DNA from: Chroogloeocystis siderophila 5.2 s.c.1
GTDB lineage: Bacteria > Cyanobacteriota > Cyanobacteriia > Cyanobacteriales > Chroococcidiopsidaceae
Reading direction: 5' to 3'
DNA length: 64,000 nucleotides
Assembly (NCBI RefSeq): GCF_001904655.1
Contig: NZ_MRCC01000020.1
Location: 1-64,000, forward strand
The notes beneath the pieces were generated by a model that had not been told where the DNA came from, did no database searches, and saw nothing but the letters and a program-made list of their open reading frames with translations. The position numbers and the translations under genes are program-made. This document shows positions 45,616 through 56,555 of the stretch, in pieces (position 1 is the stretch's first letter; the number at the start of each line of letters is the position of its first letter).

Positions 45616-46044
45616 ATGGAACCGGAACAAATGGGAGCAGTTCGCACAAATGTCAAGTTGATTAATGTTATCGATCAGGCGTTGGTAAGTCGGGGGCTGC
45701 TTGCGCCGCATCTTCTCCGTGAGTGTGAAACTCAAGCGCTTGTAGACACAGGCGCATTAACTTTAGTTATTCCTCCACAGATTGCTGAGCAACTAGGCTT
45801 GCGAATTTTAGGTCAACAGATTGCCAGATGTGCAAACGGGTTTGAGGAACCTATTGGAGTCACCTAACCTGTAACGATTGTTTGCGAAGGGCGGCGAACT
45901 TCGCTAGAAGCATTAGTTGTAGGAGATGAGGTTCTCATTGGTCAGGTTGTACTAGAACTATTAGATTTACTACCAGATTGCAAAAATCAGCGGTTAATTC
46001 CAAATCCTACAAACCCAGATTACCCAGTAGCAATTATCAAGTAA
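45616..46044 (+). pseudogene. Retropepsin-like aspartic protease gene with an in-frame stop
   Basis: The frame starts at ATG 45616 (GGAGGG seven bases upstream) and has ALVDTGALTLVIPPQIAEQL, the clan AA active-site D-T-G-A with the following hydrophobic segment. It is interrupted by TAA at 45865-45867 after EEPIGVT and continues as PVTIVCEGRRTSLEALVVGD and EVLIGQVVLELLDLLPDCKN to TAA 46042. The full 142 codons match this group of small cyanobacterial proteases. The stop is one base from CAA. Loss of the second half would destroy the fold. A prophage or mobile origin is possible. Confidence 0.8.
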
Positions 46045-46164
46045 GGCTTGAATGTAAATAAATCGTTGTTCACCGCGAAAGTTTTTTCGGAGTCGGGATG
46101 ATAAACGTTAACAGTTTGCGTCATGACGACGGGTGTAGCGTCAGCACGACTCGATATTATGAAT

Positions 46165-46192
46165 GAAGTTGCGATCGCAAGATCGCAACTTC
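46165..46192. repeat. Perfect 12-bp hairpin with GCAA loop
   Basis: GAAGTTGCGATC (46165-46176) and GATCGCAACTTC (46181-46192) are exact complements around GCAA, a GNRA tetraloop in RNA. No T-run follows on either strand, so it is unlikely to be a terminator. It lies between two pseudogenes. The stem includes one HIP1 octamer. Confidence 0.7.
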
Positions 46193-46257
46193 GCTCAACA
46201 GCAATGCAAACATGAATTTCATCAAGCTAATGCAATTAACTTGCGTTGTGATAAACC

Positions 46258-46660
46258 TTATGTATTGTTGTGCAGTTTGATGTTTCGACTAGTGTAATAC
46301 TGCAATAAATGAGCCGATAGTAATGCTACCGCCGATTCAATATACAAGCGATTGTTTGTTGCATTGGTTTCCAACTGAGTTTTCAGCGCCAATCCAATGC
46401 GGATCGGATTTAGTAAAGTGTCTCACAAGTTCGACGCGATCGCAATCCATCTCACAAGCAATTTGGGAAAAATAACTAGGCTCAAGCATGAGCAAAGTCA
46501 CTTCGCTTTCTTGATTCCAGCGCGATTGATGCGATATATCTGCTGGAACGATCACAATACTTCCTGGAATAATTTGCTCAATCTGCTTACATCCGCCTAA
46601 TTCCCGCTCCACTTGCGTTTGAGCATGATGATAGCTAAAAGTGCGATCGCAATTGTTGTT
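46258..46660 (-). pseudogene. AraC-family regulator remnant (arabinose-binding half)
   Basis: The frame reads FSYHHAQTQVERELGGCKQI, then IIPGSIVIVPADISHQSRWN and DRVELVRHFTKSDPHWI. A one-base shift near 46390 moves it to LALKTQLETNATNNRLYIES and AVALLSAHLLQYYTSRNIKL to TAA 46258. This is the ligand-binding half typical of AraC proteins. The first residues and the whole C-terminal helix-turn-helix are missing, so it cannot bind DNA. The frameshift is also present. Function is lost. Confidence 0.8.
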
Positions 46661-46761
46661 ATTGTATCAAACGTTCAAGCGATCACCCGCTGAGTTAATG
46701 ATTTTTTAGGTTTACTGATTGTTATCTATAAATAACAGCTTATATCAATTCTCCCTTCAAC

Positions 46762-47541
46762 TTATTGATTTGCTGAAGCCAAATATACACTGGTGCAATA
46801 ACTCATATAAACTATTCCTTGATCATTACAACTAAGATAATACAATTGTTGTAGGTTTGCAATTAGTTGCTGCTTTGCTAATTCTTCATTAGGTATATAA
46901 GAAACACTCAAAGCCCGACCAATTAATCCAGGCAAATCTAATTCTTGCTTATAGGCGAACTTGTCCTCTTGGATGTTAACAAAATACGGATTTGCAAACA
47001 ACGGTTCTACCGATTTAAGACGTGATTCAGCAGGATGATTATTAGAAGCTTCACGTACTAAACGGCTATATTCCGCAGTAAATGTATCTTGGTGATCGCG
47101 GTCATTCCATACTAGCGCTAATCGTCCTGATGGTTTTAAAATGCGATGAAATTCTTGTAAACTTGACTCAGGGTTAAACCAATGAAACGCTTGAAAACAA
47201 GTGACTAAATTAACTGAATTATTTGGTAGATTAGTGCTTTCAGCGGTTCCTTCACGAAATTCTACTAATTGATGGAGTTCCGCCATTTGTCGCATTGCAG
47301 CATTCGGTTCAATTGCAATTACTTGTACTCCTCGTTGGGCTAGTAACCGCGCGGAAATACCTGTTCCCGCGCCAATATCTGCCACTAACGCTTGCGATGT
47401 ATCTAATCCTTTGAAAATAACGTCAATAGCTTCAGACGGGTAGCTAGGACGGTATTTTGCATAATCTGTTGCTTTATCAGAAAAGCGTGTTAGCGGATTT
47501 AAAGTGTATAGTTGTGTAGTATCCGAATTAGATTCGCTCAT
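46762..47541 (-). CDS. Class I SAM-dependent methyltransferase
   Basis: 259 residues from the ATG at 47541 (a GTG at 47565 is possible). The SAM site is VADIGAGTGISARLLAQRGV near residue 50, with the acidic residue in VIAIEPNAAM. Motif IV is FHWFNPESSLQEFHRILKPS near 125-140. It is a small-molecule or lipid-type methyltransferase of the Ubi/Tam group; substrate not predictable. It is intact within a decayed zone, between AraC and MFS fragments. Confidence 0.88.
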   Translation of the reverse strand: MSESNSDTTQLYTLNPLTRFSDKATDYAKYRPSYPSEAIDVIFKGLDTSQALVADIGAGTGISARLLAQRGVQVIAIEPNAAMRQMAELHQLVEFREGTAESTNLPNNSVNLVTCFQAFHWFNPESSLQEFHRILKPSGRLALVWNDRDHQDTFTAEYSRLVREASNNHPAESRLKSVEPLFANPYFVNIQEDKFAYKQELDLPGLIGRALSVSYIPNEELAKQQLIANLQQLYYLSCNDQGIVYMSYCTSVYLASANQ

Positions 47542-47729
47542 GACTGATAATAAGGAACGCAGCACATTATTTTTATAATTTTATCGCATTTTTGATACGA
47601 ACTACTCCAAACACTAAGGATGCAAAGAATAGAGGTAGTGAGGGACTTTCTGAAAAAATTAAGATTGTTAAAGAGATTTTATAATTACTTTTATGGATGT
47701 TTGCCTAGTAGTTATTTTAATTACCAATG

Positions 47730-47935
47730 TTATTCAGCCACCGCGTCATAATCCGGTAAAATATCTTCTATATTTCTCAATACAGAAACGGCGTAGCTTG
47801 CTATACAAATTAATACGATAACGAATGAGAAAAGCGCAAATTGTAGCGCCATCCCACTACCTTGTTTAGTACCAAAGATATTTCCCAAATACGGTGCGAG
47901 TATTCCTCCAGGAAGCATTGCGGGTTCAAATATAG
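47730..47935 (-). pseudogene. C-terminal fragment of an MFS exporter
   Basis: The minus-strand frame encodes IFEPAMLPGGILAPYLGNIF, then GSGMALQFALFSFVIVLICI and SVLRNIEDILPDYD. A glycine-rich loop, one membrane helix and the RNVEDILPDHD-like tail are known from enterobactin/siderophore MFS exporters. Only about 68 residues remain; the other eleven helices are missing, and the sequence upstream is now the antitoxin gene in the other direction. Probably part of a lost siderophore export gene. Confidence 0.7.
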
Positions 47936-47939
47936 GGTT

Positions 47940-48152
47940 ATGGTAAAATCCAAGTTTGAGTAGGTTTTGGAGAATATTGAAACACTGTCCGTTAATGAAC
48001 AAGAGGTACTAATTGATGTAATTCGTCATCAACTAGCAGAGCGACGGCGAAATGAAATTGCTGCTAACATTGCTCAAGCCCAGGAAGAATATCGAACAGG
48101 TAATGTGTTTCGTGAAACTGTAGATGAGATTTTGGATGAACTACACCAATGA
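47940..48152 (+). pseudogene. Antitoxin gene of a TA pair, with in-frame TAG
   Basis: From the ATG at 47940 the frame reads MVKSKFE, TAG (47961-47963), then VLENIETLSVNEQEVLIDVI and ends DEILDELHQ. With a Gln at the stop it would be a normal 70-residue antitoxin of the cyanobacterial group that pairs with RelE/ParE-like toxins. A TTG at 47967 could restart translation as a shorter protein. It overlaps the toxin start by four bases (ATGA). Confidence 0.75.
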
Positions 48153-48434
48153 AAACGTTGTTTTTTTCATCGTCATTTAAACGGGAATTTAAGCGATTGA
48201 TACGACGAAAACCAAACTTGCAAACTCGAATTGAAGAGCGTTTAGTGCTTCTGTGCAGCTAATCCGTTTAATCCGCTATTGCAAACCCATAAGCTCAAAG
48301 GTAAGTTGGCTGGAGCTTGGGCGTGTTCAGTAGAGTACGATTGTCGCATTGTGTTTAGTTTTGTCGTGAATCCAGAGTCAGATGAAGAAGAAATTCTGCT
48401 GTTCGATATCGGTAGCCACGATGAGGTGTATTGA
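48149..48434 (+). pseudogene. RelE/YafQ-type toxin gene, frameshifted
   Basis: The start MKTLFFSSSFKREFKRLIRR, with KPNLQTRIEERLVLL, is of the RelE/YafQ mRNA-interferase type. The frame then ends at TAA near 48258. One base lower the protein goes on as ANPFNPLLQTHKLKGKLAGA, WACSVEYDCRIVFSFV and EEEILLFDIGSHDEVY to TGA 48432. One extra base near 48254-48258 explains the break. Without it the toxin would be full length. Loss of the toxin fits the damage to its antitoxin. Confidence 0.85.
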
Positions 48435-48529
48435 ACAACTCTTGGTGATCGCACTAACGGACTAATGTTGCAGTGAAAATAGACGATCGCATCAACTCAT
48501 CCACTGTCATAATTTCACTACTATTTACA

Positions 48530-49477
48530 TTAATCGTTCTCCTCAACTAAACACTCAAACAAATCGTCCAAAATTCGATTAGCACCACCAATGTTGCGCT
48601 GTGCAACCCAAATGTTATAGTCTACGGTGTAAACTTTGCCGCGTTGAACGACATCTAACTTTGACCACAACGGATGCTGCTGTAACTTTGACAAAGTTGA
48701 TGATTCAGAGTCAGGATTAACCACAAACATCACATCAGCATCAAGCAACTTGAGCATTTCCAGCGAAATCATTTGTGAAAAACCAGCGTGGCGTTGTGCG
48801 TTTGGTCGTTGTAAGCCTGTTTCTGCAATGACTGCACCCATAAAAGAATCTTTGAGGTAAATAGCTGCTGGCTGACCCGCATTATAGTTATAAGATGTCG
48901 TAATTGATACTTCAGTTTGTGTGAGACGATTTCCCATGCGACGTTGAAACTCTTGTACGCGCTGTTCATAATTTTCGATTAGTTGCTCAGCTTGTTGCGT
49001 TTTATTCAAAGCTTGAGCGTAAAGTTTTAAATCTTCCTTCCATTGGGGATCTTCGGCTCTAGCAATAATAGTTGGTGCAATTTGTGACAACTGCGGATAA
49101 ATTTCTTTGTCCCACTGAGTACCTAAAATCAAATCTGGTTTTAGAAGTGCAATTTTTTCAAGATTGGGTTGCGTATCACCACCAATATTTTCAATTCCTT
49201 TTGTTTGTGCTTCAGGAAGCGAAAGATACTCCAAAGGAGAAGCAATAGGTTTAACTCCGAGTGCTAAAACAGCATCAAGAGGATTGGTATCGAGTACAAT
49301 GATTCGTTGCGGATTCGTAGGAACACAAGCTTCACCCAACAAATGTTTAATGACTTGACATTCTGAAATTGTTGAGCGTACTTTTGCCGTGTTAGCGTTA
49401 TTTTGAGGAAAACACGCAGAAAGTAAAAGGAATAACAGAATTAAGACAAAACGTTGATAATAATACTGATGTTTCAT
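48530..49477 (-). CDS. Iron-siderophore ABC transporter substrate-binding lipoprotein
   Basis: 315 residues. The signal peptide ends in a lipobox, LSAC (Cys near 22), so it is lipid-anchored. The type III binding fold has RIIVLDTNPLDAVLALGVKP near 60, KIALLKPDLILGTQWDKEIY near 110 and LEMLKLLDADVMFVVNPDSE near 245. It binds a ferric siderophore and delivers it to an ABC importer, which is not in this window. It lies 27 bases downstream of the TonB receptor gene on the same strand, in a locus with an AraC regulator. Confidence 0.92.
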   Translation of the reverse strand: MKHQYYYQRFVLILLFLLLSACFPQNNANTAKVRSTISECQVIKHLLGEACVPTNPQRIIVLDTNPLDAVLALGVKPIASPLEYLSLPEAQTKGIENIGGDTQPNLEKIALLKPDLILGTQWDKEIYPQLSQIAPTIIARAEDPQWKEDLKLYAQALNKTQQAEQLIENYEQRVQEFQRRMGNRLTQTEVSITTSYNYNAGQPAAIYLKDSFMGAVIAETGLQRPNAQRHAGFSQMISLEMLKLLDADVMFVVNPDSESSTLSKLQQHPLWSKLDVVQRGKVYTVDYNIWVAQRNIGGANRILDDLFECLVEEND

Positions 49478-49504
49478 AGAATCTTAGCAACATATAAAAC
49501 ACGA

Positions 49505-51986
49505 TTAAAATTGCCAAGAAACTGAACCCAGTAACGTCAACGGTTCGCCAGGAAAGACACGCAAATCGCTTTCAGCCGTTTCAAAATAACGAATGTCGAA
49601 CAGGTTTCTAACGTTGAGGGCGACGCGGAACTGTCCTCGATTATAGAAGATTGCAGCATCAGTGCGGAAATAACTCGGTAAACTAAACGAGTTGTCCAAA
49701 TCTCCCTCACGTTCGCCAACGTAAAATAGTCCTAGTCCAAAGCCTAATCCTTGTAGCGAACCTTGCTGAATTTCGTATGTTGTCCAAATATTAAAGGCAT
49801 GATTGGGGACGTTATTGATTTGATTACCAACTTCATAAGTATTGTCCTCAGTAATTTCTGCATTGGTATAGGCATAACCTGCAATGATGTTCCATCCTGG
49901 TAAGATTTCACCAGTCACGTCTAACTCGATTCCTTGGCTTTGTTGTTCTCCGGTTTGAATCGAGAAATTAGGATCGTTGGGGTCTTCAGTAAGGACGTTC
50001 GCACGAGTAATATTGAAATATGCTAAGGTTGCCGCGAGGCGATCGCTTAAATCAGCTTTTACACCAAATTCGTATTGAGTACCGCGTTCCGGTTCAAACA
50101 GCCTATTATCTAACCCTGTACCTGTAACTTGCTTGAATGAACGGCTGTAACTAGCATAAAGTGAAATCGGTTCAATCGGTTGATAGACAATTCCGACGCG
50201 GGGACTAAAAGCGTCATCACTTTGCGAACCAGTGAGTTCACCTTCTTCTTTTGTTCTTTGCTCAACCCAGTCAAAGCGTCCACCCAGTAAGAATTTTAGG
50301 TTATCTAGTAGCCTAATCTGATCTTGAATATAAACACCATATTGATCCGTGTTGGTTGATGAAGTTGGAAACTCTGCTATGATTTCTCTGACGTTGTTAG
50401 AGCTATAGACGGGATTAAAAATATCGATGGGGCTAAGGCTACGTTCTAGGCTACGAACTGTATTGTTTAATGTATACAAGTCGAATCCAATTAATAGCTG
50501 ATGGCTAATATTTCCTGTGTTAAAGTTGCCAACAACGTCTGCGTTCAAAATATACGTATTTGTATCTTGTTGCTCGGCGACAATCAATCTACGTGTTAAA
50601 GTGCGGTTGTCTTCTAAAAGAGTGTCAGGAAAAACTGAATTTTGCGGCTGTCTGTCGAACGAAACGCGAAAATTGTTACGAATTTGCCAGTTCTCATCCA
50701 GGCGATGTTCTAAGTTAAACCCTAGCCTTGTAGAACGACTGCTGACGAAATCAATTGATGGTTCGCCTAAAAAGCGATTAATCGGCAGTTCGCCGTTAGG
50801 ATTGGGTAGAACAGTTCCTTTTGCTGGTAAACCGCGATCATTAGGCTGCTCGAAATAGTTATACTCAGCTTCTAAAGTCAAATCAGTATCATCGTCAAGA
50901 CGTAGCGAAACAACTGGGGCAAATCCGTATCGCTTGATATCAAAGAAATCAACAAACGTATCGGTTCGATATCCGTAAGCATTGAAGCGATAGAGAACGT
51001 TATTTGCTTGATCAAAAAAACCCGATAAATCTATCAAGCCACTGTAAGTCTCAAAACTGCCGACACTGGCTTCTATGTTATAGAAAGGCGTACTTAGAGG
51101 TTGCTTAGTAACAATATTAACCGTTCCACCAGGTCCACCTTGACTAAACAACGCCGCCGCAGGTCCTTTAAGGACTTCAATGCGCTCAATGTTTCCTACT
51201 CCAATCTGAGTAAATGCAGCTCCAGCCTGTAGACCATTCCTAACAGTGTTGAAACTATCAAAGCCGCCAAAACCCCGAATTCGAGGAGCCTCGAATGCAG
51301 AGCGAGGTGATTGGTCAGCTTGTACGCCAGCAACATTTCTTAGCGCCTCGCTGACACGCTGCACTTGTTGCTCTCTCAACACTTGCTGCGGAACAATTTG
51401 AATTGAAAAAGGAATATCACGAGTTGGGGTATCGGTTCTTGTTCCAGTTGCTGTCTCTGGTACACGATACCCGTCTTGTTCTCCTGTTACGACAATTTCA
51501 ATCGTCTCATCTTCAGATTCGGCTAATTGTGGTGCAATGCTCAATACCAATCCTTGAGCAACAGCGCTTACCTGTGCGGTTGGAGGTGCATCAAATCCAG
51601 TAACGGTGACTCGCACATTTTCACCTGGTAGATTAGTGACGCTAACTGATGCAATTCCTTGTGTGGGATCTACCGCTTGAAATTCACCATTGGGTAATGT
51701 CAATACCGCATTCGGAATATCTGCAAAGTGCATTGTCAACAACGCGCGTTACAGGTGTTACTAGTTGACCATTTGCGTCTAAGATGACTTCAATTCCGGC
51801 ATCGGTAGGATTCAGTTGTACTGCTGTAATTTGGACTACAGCTTGTGCTATGCGATTATGCCATTCCTCAATTGTTGTCGCAGGTTGCACCATCTCATCA
51901 CGACGCAACGGCGAATCTTCTGCCCATGCAGGTTGTGTCACAAGTGCGATGACCACTGCTAAAATTAACTGCTGTTGTCTTCTCAT
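49505..51986 (-). pseudogene. TonB-dependent siderophore receptor with AMIN domain, frameshifted
   Basis: The N-terminal piece (ATG 51986) has a signal peptide ending QPAWA and the start of an AMIN domain, ITAVQLNPTDAGIEVILDAN. It breaks near 51722-51742: the piece goes out of frame at NALCRYSE, and the rest reads FADIPNAVLTLPNGEFQAVD in another frame, with TTVTG-type AMIN end, the plug (QQVLREQQVQRVSEALRNVA), the beta-barrel and a C-terminal Phe (LLGSVSWQF). Removing one base restores about 827 codons. Without it the receptor has no signal peptide. A sequencing error is the main alternative. It imports ferric siderophores with TonB. Confidence 0.85.
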
Positions 51987-52183
51987 ATCCACACACCAAA
52001 CCTCGGCTTAGCTGTATTGCTTGCCAAGAATCAACAATTGCTAAGTCTTCTCAGGAAGATGATTGAGAGAATACGCGGTTTGGGCAGTTGTTTTCTCTTC
52101 AAGAAGGACTTTTTTCTCTTTATGGCGGACTTTTTTCTGAGGGGTGAGCGGTCAGATAAAACAATTACCAATTACCAATAATA

Positions 52184-53191
52184 TTAAATATGACGATTTG
52201 CTAATTGATAAGCTTTTGGACTTGTGCCAAATTTACGACGAAAAGCGGCGTTGAAAGCTGTGGGACTTGCATAACCAACTGCGGTTGCGATCGCACTAAT
52301 AGACCACTGCTCTAGCAACAGTTGCCGTGCCTTTTCCATGCGATATTGATGTAAGTAACCAAAAACAGTTGTGTTGAAAACTTGACGAAATCCTTGCTTG
52401 AGTTTGCGATCGTTCAGTCCTACCTGACGTGCTAAAGTAAGTAACGTTGGTGGATCGTCAATTTGTTGAATCAGAATCTTCTTGGCTTCATGAATGCGGT
52501 CAACATCATCCGGCTGCAATTGGATTTTTGATGCGATTTCAGAATCACTTTGTGCTTGGCTGAGAAATGGTACCAACAGTTCAACAGACTTGCTCTCAAG
52601 ATACATTTGCTTGAGCACTCCCTGATACGAACAATTGAGTATTTGCGTTAAAGCAAGTTGCATTGCAGGTGTAATTGTGCGGAATGGAGATACAGGATAA
52701 CAATCATCGCTGTCGATCATCCGTCGCAAGTCAGGAGTCAAAATGTCTGAGAAATTGCCCACAATAGACTTAAATACCGCAGGTTCGAGATGAATATCAA
52801 CCGCCAGTTTTGGTTCCTTAGCAAATTCCTGACAGTAAAAACTTTCTAAGCAATCGTGCGCAACTATGTAATGTTGTCCGCTAGTGACATAATCACCCTG
52901 CCAATATCTGTTTGTTGAGGAAAGATTGAAAACAAACTCCAATTCTCGATAAGGTTCGCCTGTCGCTTCAGGTTGCGTGCTAATAACTGTCAAATCATCA
53001 TGAAATCGATAATTGTGCAGCGTTAAAGTAATACCATTGCGTAAATAAATGTCGCGCTTACATCCTTGCGCCAATTGCGGTGGATACTCAACAATCCAAT
53101 CACATTCGTCTGTTGCGTCAGCACGATAAGCACGATCCCGACTCTCTTGCCATAGTTCATCCCAGCTTGTATCCGAGAGTGCGATCGCCAT
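52184..53191 (-). CDS. AraC-family (PchR-like) transcriptional regulator
   Basis: 335 residues from the ATG at 53191. The N-terminal ligand-binding domain starts ALSDTSWDELWQESRDRAYR, the middle has RTITPAMQLALTQILNCSYQ, and YLESKSVELLVPFL. The C-terminal AraC helix-turn-helix is complete: RQVGLNDRKLKQGFRQVFNT and AIATAVGYASPTAFNAAFRR. PchR-type proteins activate siderophore receptor genes when bound to the ferric siderophore. It is the first gene of the araC, TonB receptor, fecB run. A dead paralogue is at 35536-36208. Confidence 0.92.
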   Translation of the reverse strand: MAIALSDTSWDELWQESRDRAYRADATDECDWIVEYPPQLAQGCKRDIYLRNGITLTLHNYRFHDDLTVISTQPEATGEPYRELEFVFNLSSTNRYWQGDYVTSGQHYIVAHDCLESFYCQEFAKEPKLAVDIHLEPAVFKSIVGNFSDILTPDLRRMIDSDDCYPVSPFRTITPAMQLALTQILNCSYQGVLKQMYLESKSVELLVPFLSQAQSDSEIASKIQLQPDDVDRIHEAKKILIQQIDDPPTLLTLARQVGLNDRKLKQGFRQVFNTTVFGYLHQYRMEKARQLLLEQWSISAIATAVGYASPTAFNAAFRRKFGTSPKAYQLANRHI

Positions 53192-53270
53192 TTTTCTCAA
53201 CTAATAGCTTTTAGTGATTATCAAATTTTTGAGAATATATGTCAATAGATTCAGCGCTCTCTTTACTCTT

Positions 53271-53303
53271 CCTCTGCGTTCTCTGTGCCTAATAAGGTTC
53301 GTT
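53271..53303. repeat. Dispersed repeat copy upstream of the groEL terminator
   Basis: On the minus strand, AACGAACCTTATTAGGCACA then GAGAACGCAGAGG. It shares the AACGAACC start and the CACAGAGAAC/CGCAGAGG core with the copies at 3196, 40398 and 62088. Confidence 0.55.
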
Positions 53304-53337
53304 AAAAAAAACAGCCACCTCCACCTGGAAGCAGCTG
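53304..53337 (-). terminator. Intrinsic terminator of groESL
   Basis: On the minus strand CAGCTGCTTCC pairs throughout with GGAGGTGGCTG (11 pairs counting three G-U and U-G) around AGGT, followed by eight T. It lies 39 bases after the groEL stop. Confidence 0.8.
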
Positions 53338-53375
53338 CTATAAAAGGGCAGAATTACCTGCCCATAACTGACCAA

Positions 53376-55022
<1,647 letters not shown>

Positions 55023-55061
55023 CTATGATTTTGGTAATTGGTGAGTAATAAGTGATTGGTA

Positions 55062-55373
55062 TTAGCTAACTACTGCAAGGATGTCTTTTTCAGACAACAG
55101 CACATACTCTTCGGTACCTAGTTTGATGTCTGTACCTGCATACTTGGAGTAAAGTACTTTGTCGCCAACTTTAATTTCCATTTCCTGGCGCGAACCGTCA
55201 TCGCCGCGTCTACCAGGACCAATAGCAACAACTTCTCCAACTTGTGGCTTTTCTTTTGCGGTGTCAGGTAAATATAATCCACCTGCTGTTTTTTCTTCTG
55301 ATGCGCTGACTTTAACAAAAACACGGTCAGCTAAGGGTTTTACTGTAGAAACACTTAGAGATACTGCTGCCAT
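55062..55373 (-). CDS. groES: Co-chaperonin GroES
   Basis: 103 residues, full length. It has [20 protein letters not shown] near the start, the mobile loop segment [20 protein letters not shown], and the closing [20 protein letters not shown]. It caps the GroEL cavity. It is the first gene of the operon, with the CIRCE 17 bases upstream of its ATG and the promoter immediately beyond. Confidence 0.97.
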   Translation of the reverse strand: MAAVSLSVSTVKPLADRVFVKVSASEEKTAGGLYLPDTAKEKPQVGEVVAIGPGRRGDDGSRQEMEIKVGDKVLYSKYAGTDIKLGTEEYVLLSEKDILAVVS

Positions 55374-55389
55374 ACAAAATTTTCTGCCT

Positions 55390-55416
55390 TTAGCACTCTC
55401 AACTTCTGAGTGCTAA
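55390..55416. promoter_or_regulatory. CIRCE operator (HrcA site)
   Basis: TTAGCACTC, nine bases, GAGTGCTAA: the exact consensus on both arms. HrcA binds it and represses groESL under non-stress conditions. It overlaps the -10 box on the groES side. Confidence 0.97.
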
Positions 55417-55443
55417 TCTAGCGAACAGCGAGTGCGATCGCAA
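55415..55443 (-). promoter_or_regulatory. Sigma-70-type promoter of groESL
   Basis: On the minus strand TTGCGA (55438-55443) and TAGATT (55415-55420) are separated by 17 bases. The -10 box overlaps the first bases of the CIRCE, a typical layout for HrcA repression. Confidence 0.6.
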
Positions 55444-55665
55444 CAAAATCGGAGGTACGGTTTCCCGAACTTCTGAGTACGAATCAGTTCTTTTCTATTG
55501 ATATACTGAACTCGATTAAAGTCGTATTAACTACAGTAAAAGTTAAGTTATACCTTCAATGTCCTAACTACCCCAACGAGACTGCTATAGGTAGTGGCAC
55601 ATCCTAATTAATGAAATCCGTAAATTGCTCAATAATAAGTCTTCGTTAAAAAACGAACTTAGTTT

Positions 55666-56510
55666 ATGCAGCAAGCTAAAATCCTCACTAAAATCTCCCG
55701 CCGAAGTTTTCTAAATTATTGTGTAGCGACTACTTTGAGTGAATTGACTTTCTTACAAGTAGGACATTCAACTTCTCGACTTCTCGACCGAATATTCTAT
55801 TAATTACAGCTGACGATCTTGGACAAACATTGAGTTGTTATGGCGATAAAGTAGCACGAACACCTCATATTGATCGTCTGGCGAGTGAAGGTATTCTGTT
55901 TCTGAATAGTTATGTTACGCAAACTTCGTGTAGCCCCTCACGCAGTAGCTTGTTTACAGGGCTTTATCCGCATCAAACAGGTGATATATCAAATGAACTA
56001 GGGCAAATTGGGCTACCGTATAGCAATAGCGGCTACTCTATGGCTCCTAGCGTGGTGACTCTTCCACAACTGCTCAAAGCCCAAGGATATTGTACAGGAA
56101 TTATTGGCAAGCTACACGTCTACCCAGAAACTTCATTTCCTTTTGATGTCAATGTATTACCAAAAGCACTTAATACGCGTGATGTTCAATGAGTAGCACA
56201 ACGCGCCAGCGAGTTTTTCGCGCAACAACGCGAACAGCCTTTTTTTTAAGGATTAGCTATAATGATCCTCATACGCCTTTTGAGGCTCAATTTGATAACT
56301 ATCCTCAGCACCCTTATAAATCTACAGAAGTTCCGCCTGCAAAACGATCCACACGAGTTTAATAACCTAGCCGGCAAATTAGAGTATCAAAATATACAGA
56401 ATCTTTTGCTTGATGAACTTCTTAACTGGCGTCAGCAAACCGCAGATCCACTACTCGATCCCGCAGTGTTAGCAGCTATGGTAAAAGCACATTATGGTCG
56501 AAAGAAGTGA
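55666..56510 (+). pseudogene. Sulfatase remnant, frameshifted and internally deleted
   Basis: The start ATG 55666 gives a Tat-like signal (SRRSFLNYCVATTLSEL). One base off, the catalytic domain reads NILLITADDLGQTLSCYGDK, then YVTQTSCSPSRSSLFTGLYP with the formylglycine motif C-S-P-S-R intact. TGA at 56190 follows DVQ, in the frame that goes on as VAQRASEFFAQQREQPFFLR. Then about 200 residues of the family are missing before NDPHEFNNLAGKLEYQNIQN and the C-terminus. With two frame breaks, a stop and an internal deletion it cannot be functional. Confidence 0.85.
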
Positions 56511-56521
56511 GAGGTAGAACC

Positions 56522-56549
56522 CTGATCCCCGACCTCTGATCCCTGACTC
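56522..56549. repeat. Tandem heptamer CTGATCC/CCGACCT x4
   Basis: CTGATCC CCGACCT CTGATCC CTGACTC; STRR-type repeat just after the sulfatase remnant. Related CTGACCTCTGACC sequence is at 5682, 6138, 11560 and 59299. Confidence 0.65.
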
Positions 56550-56555
56550 CTCCAA

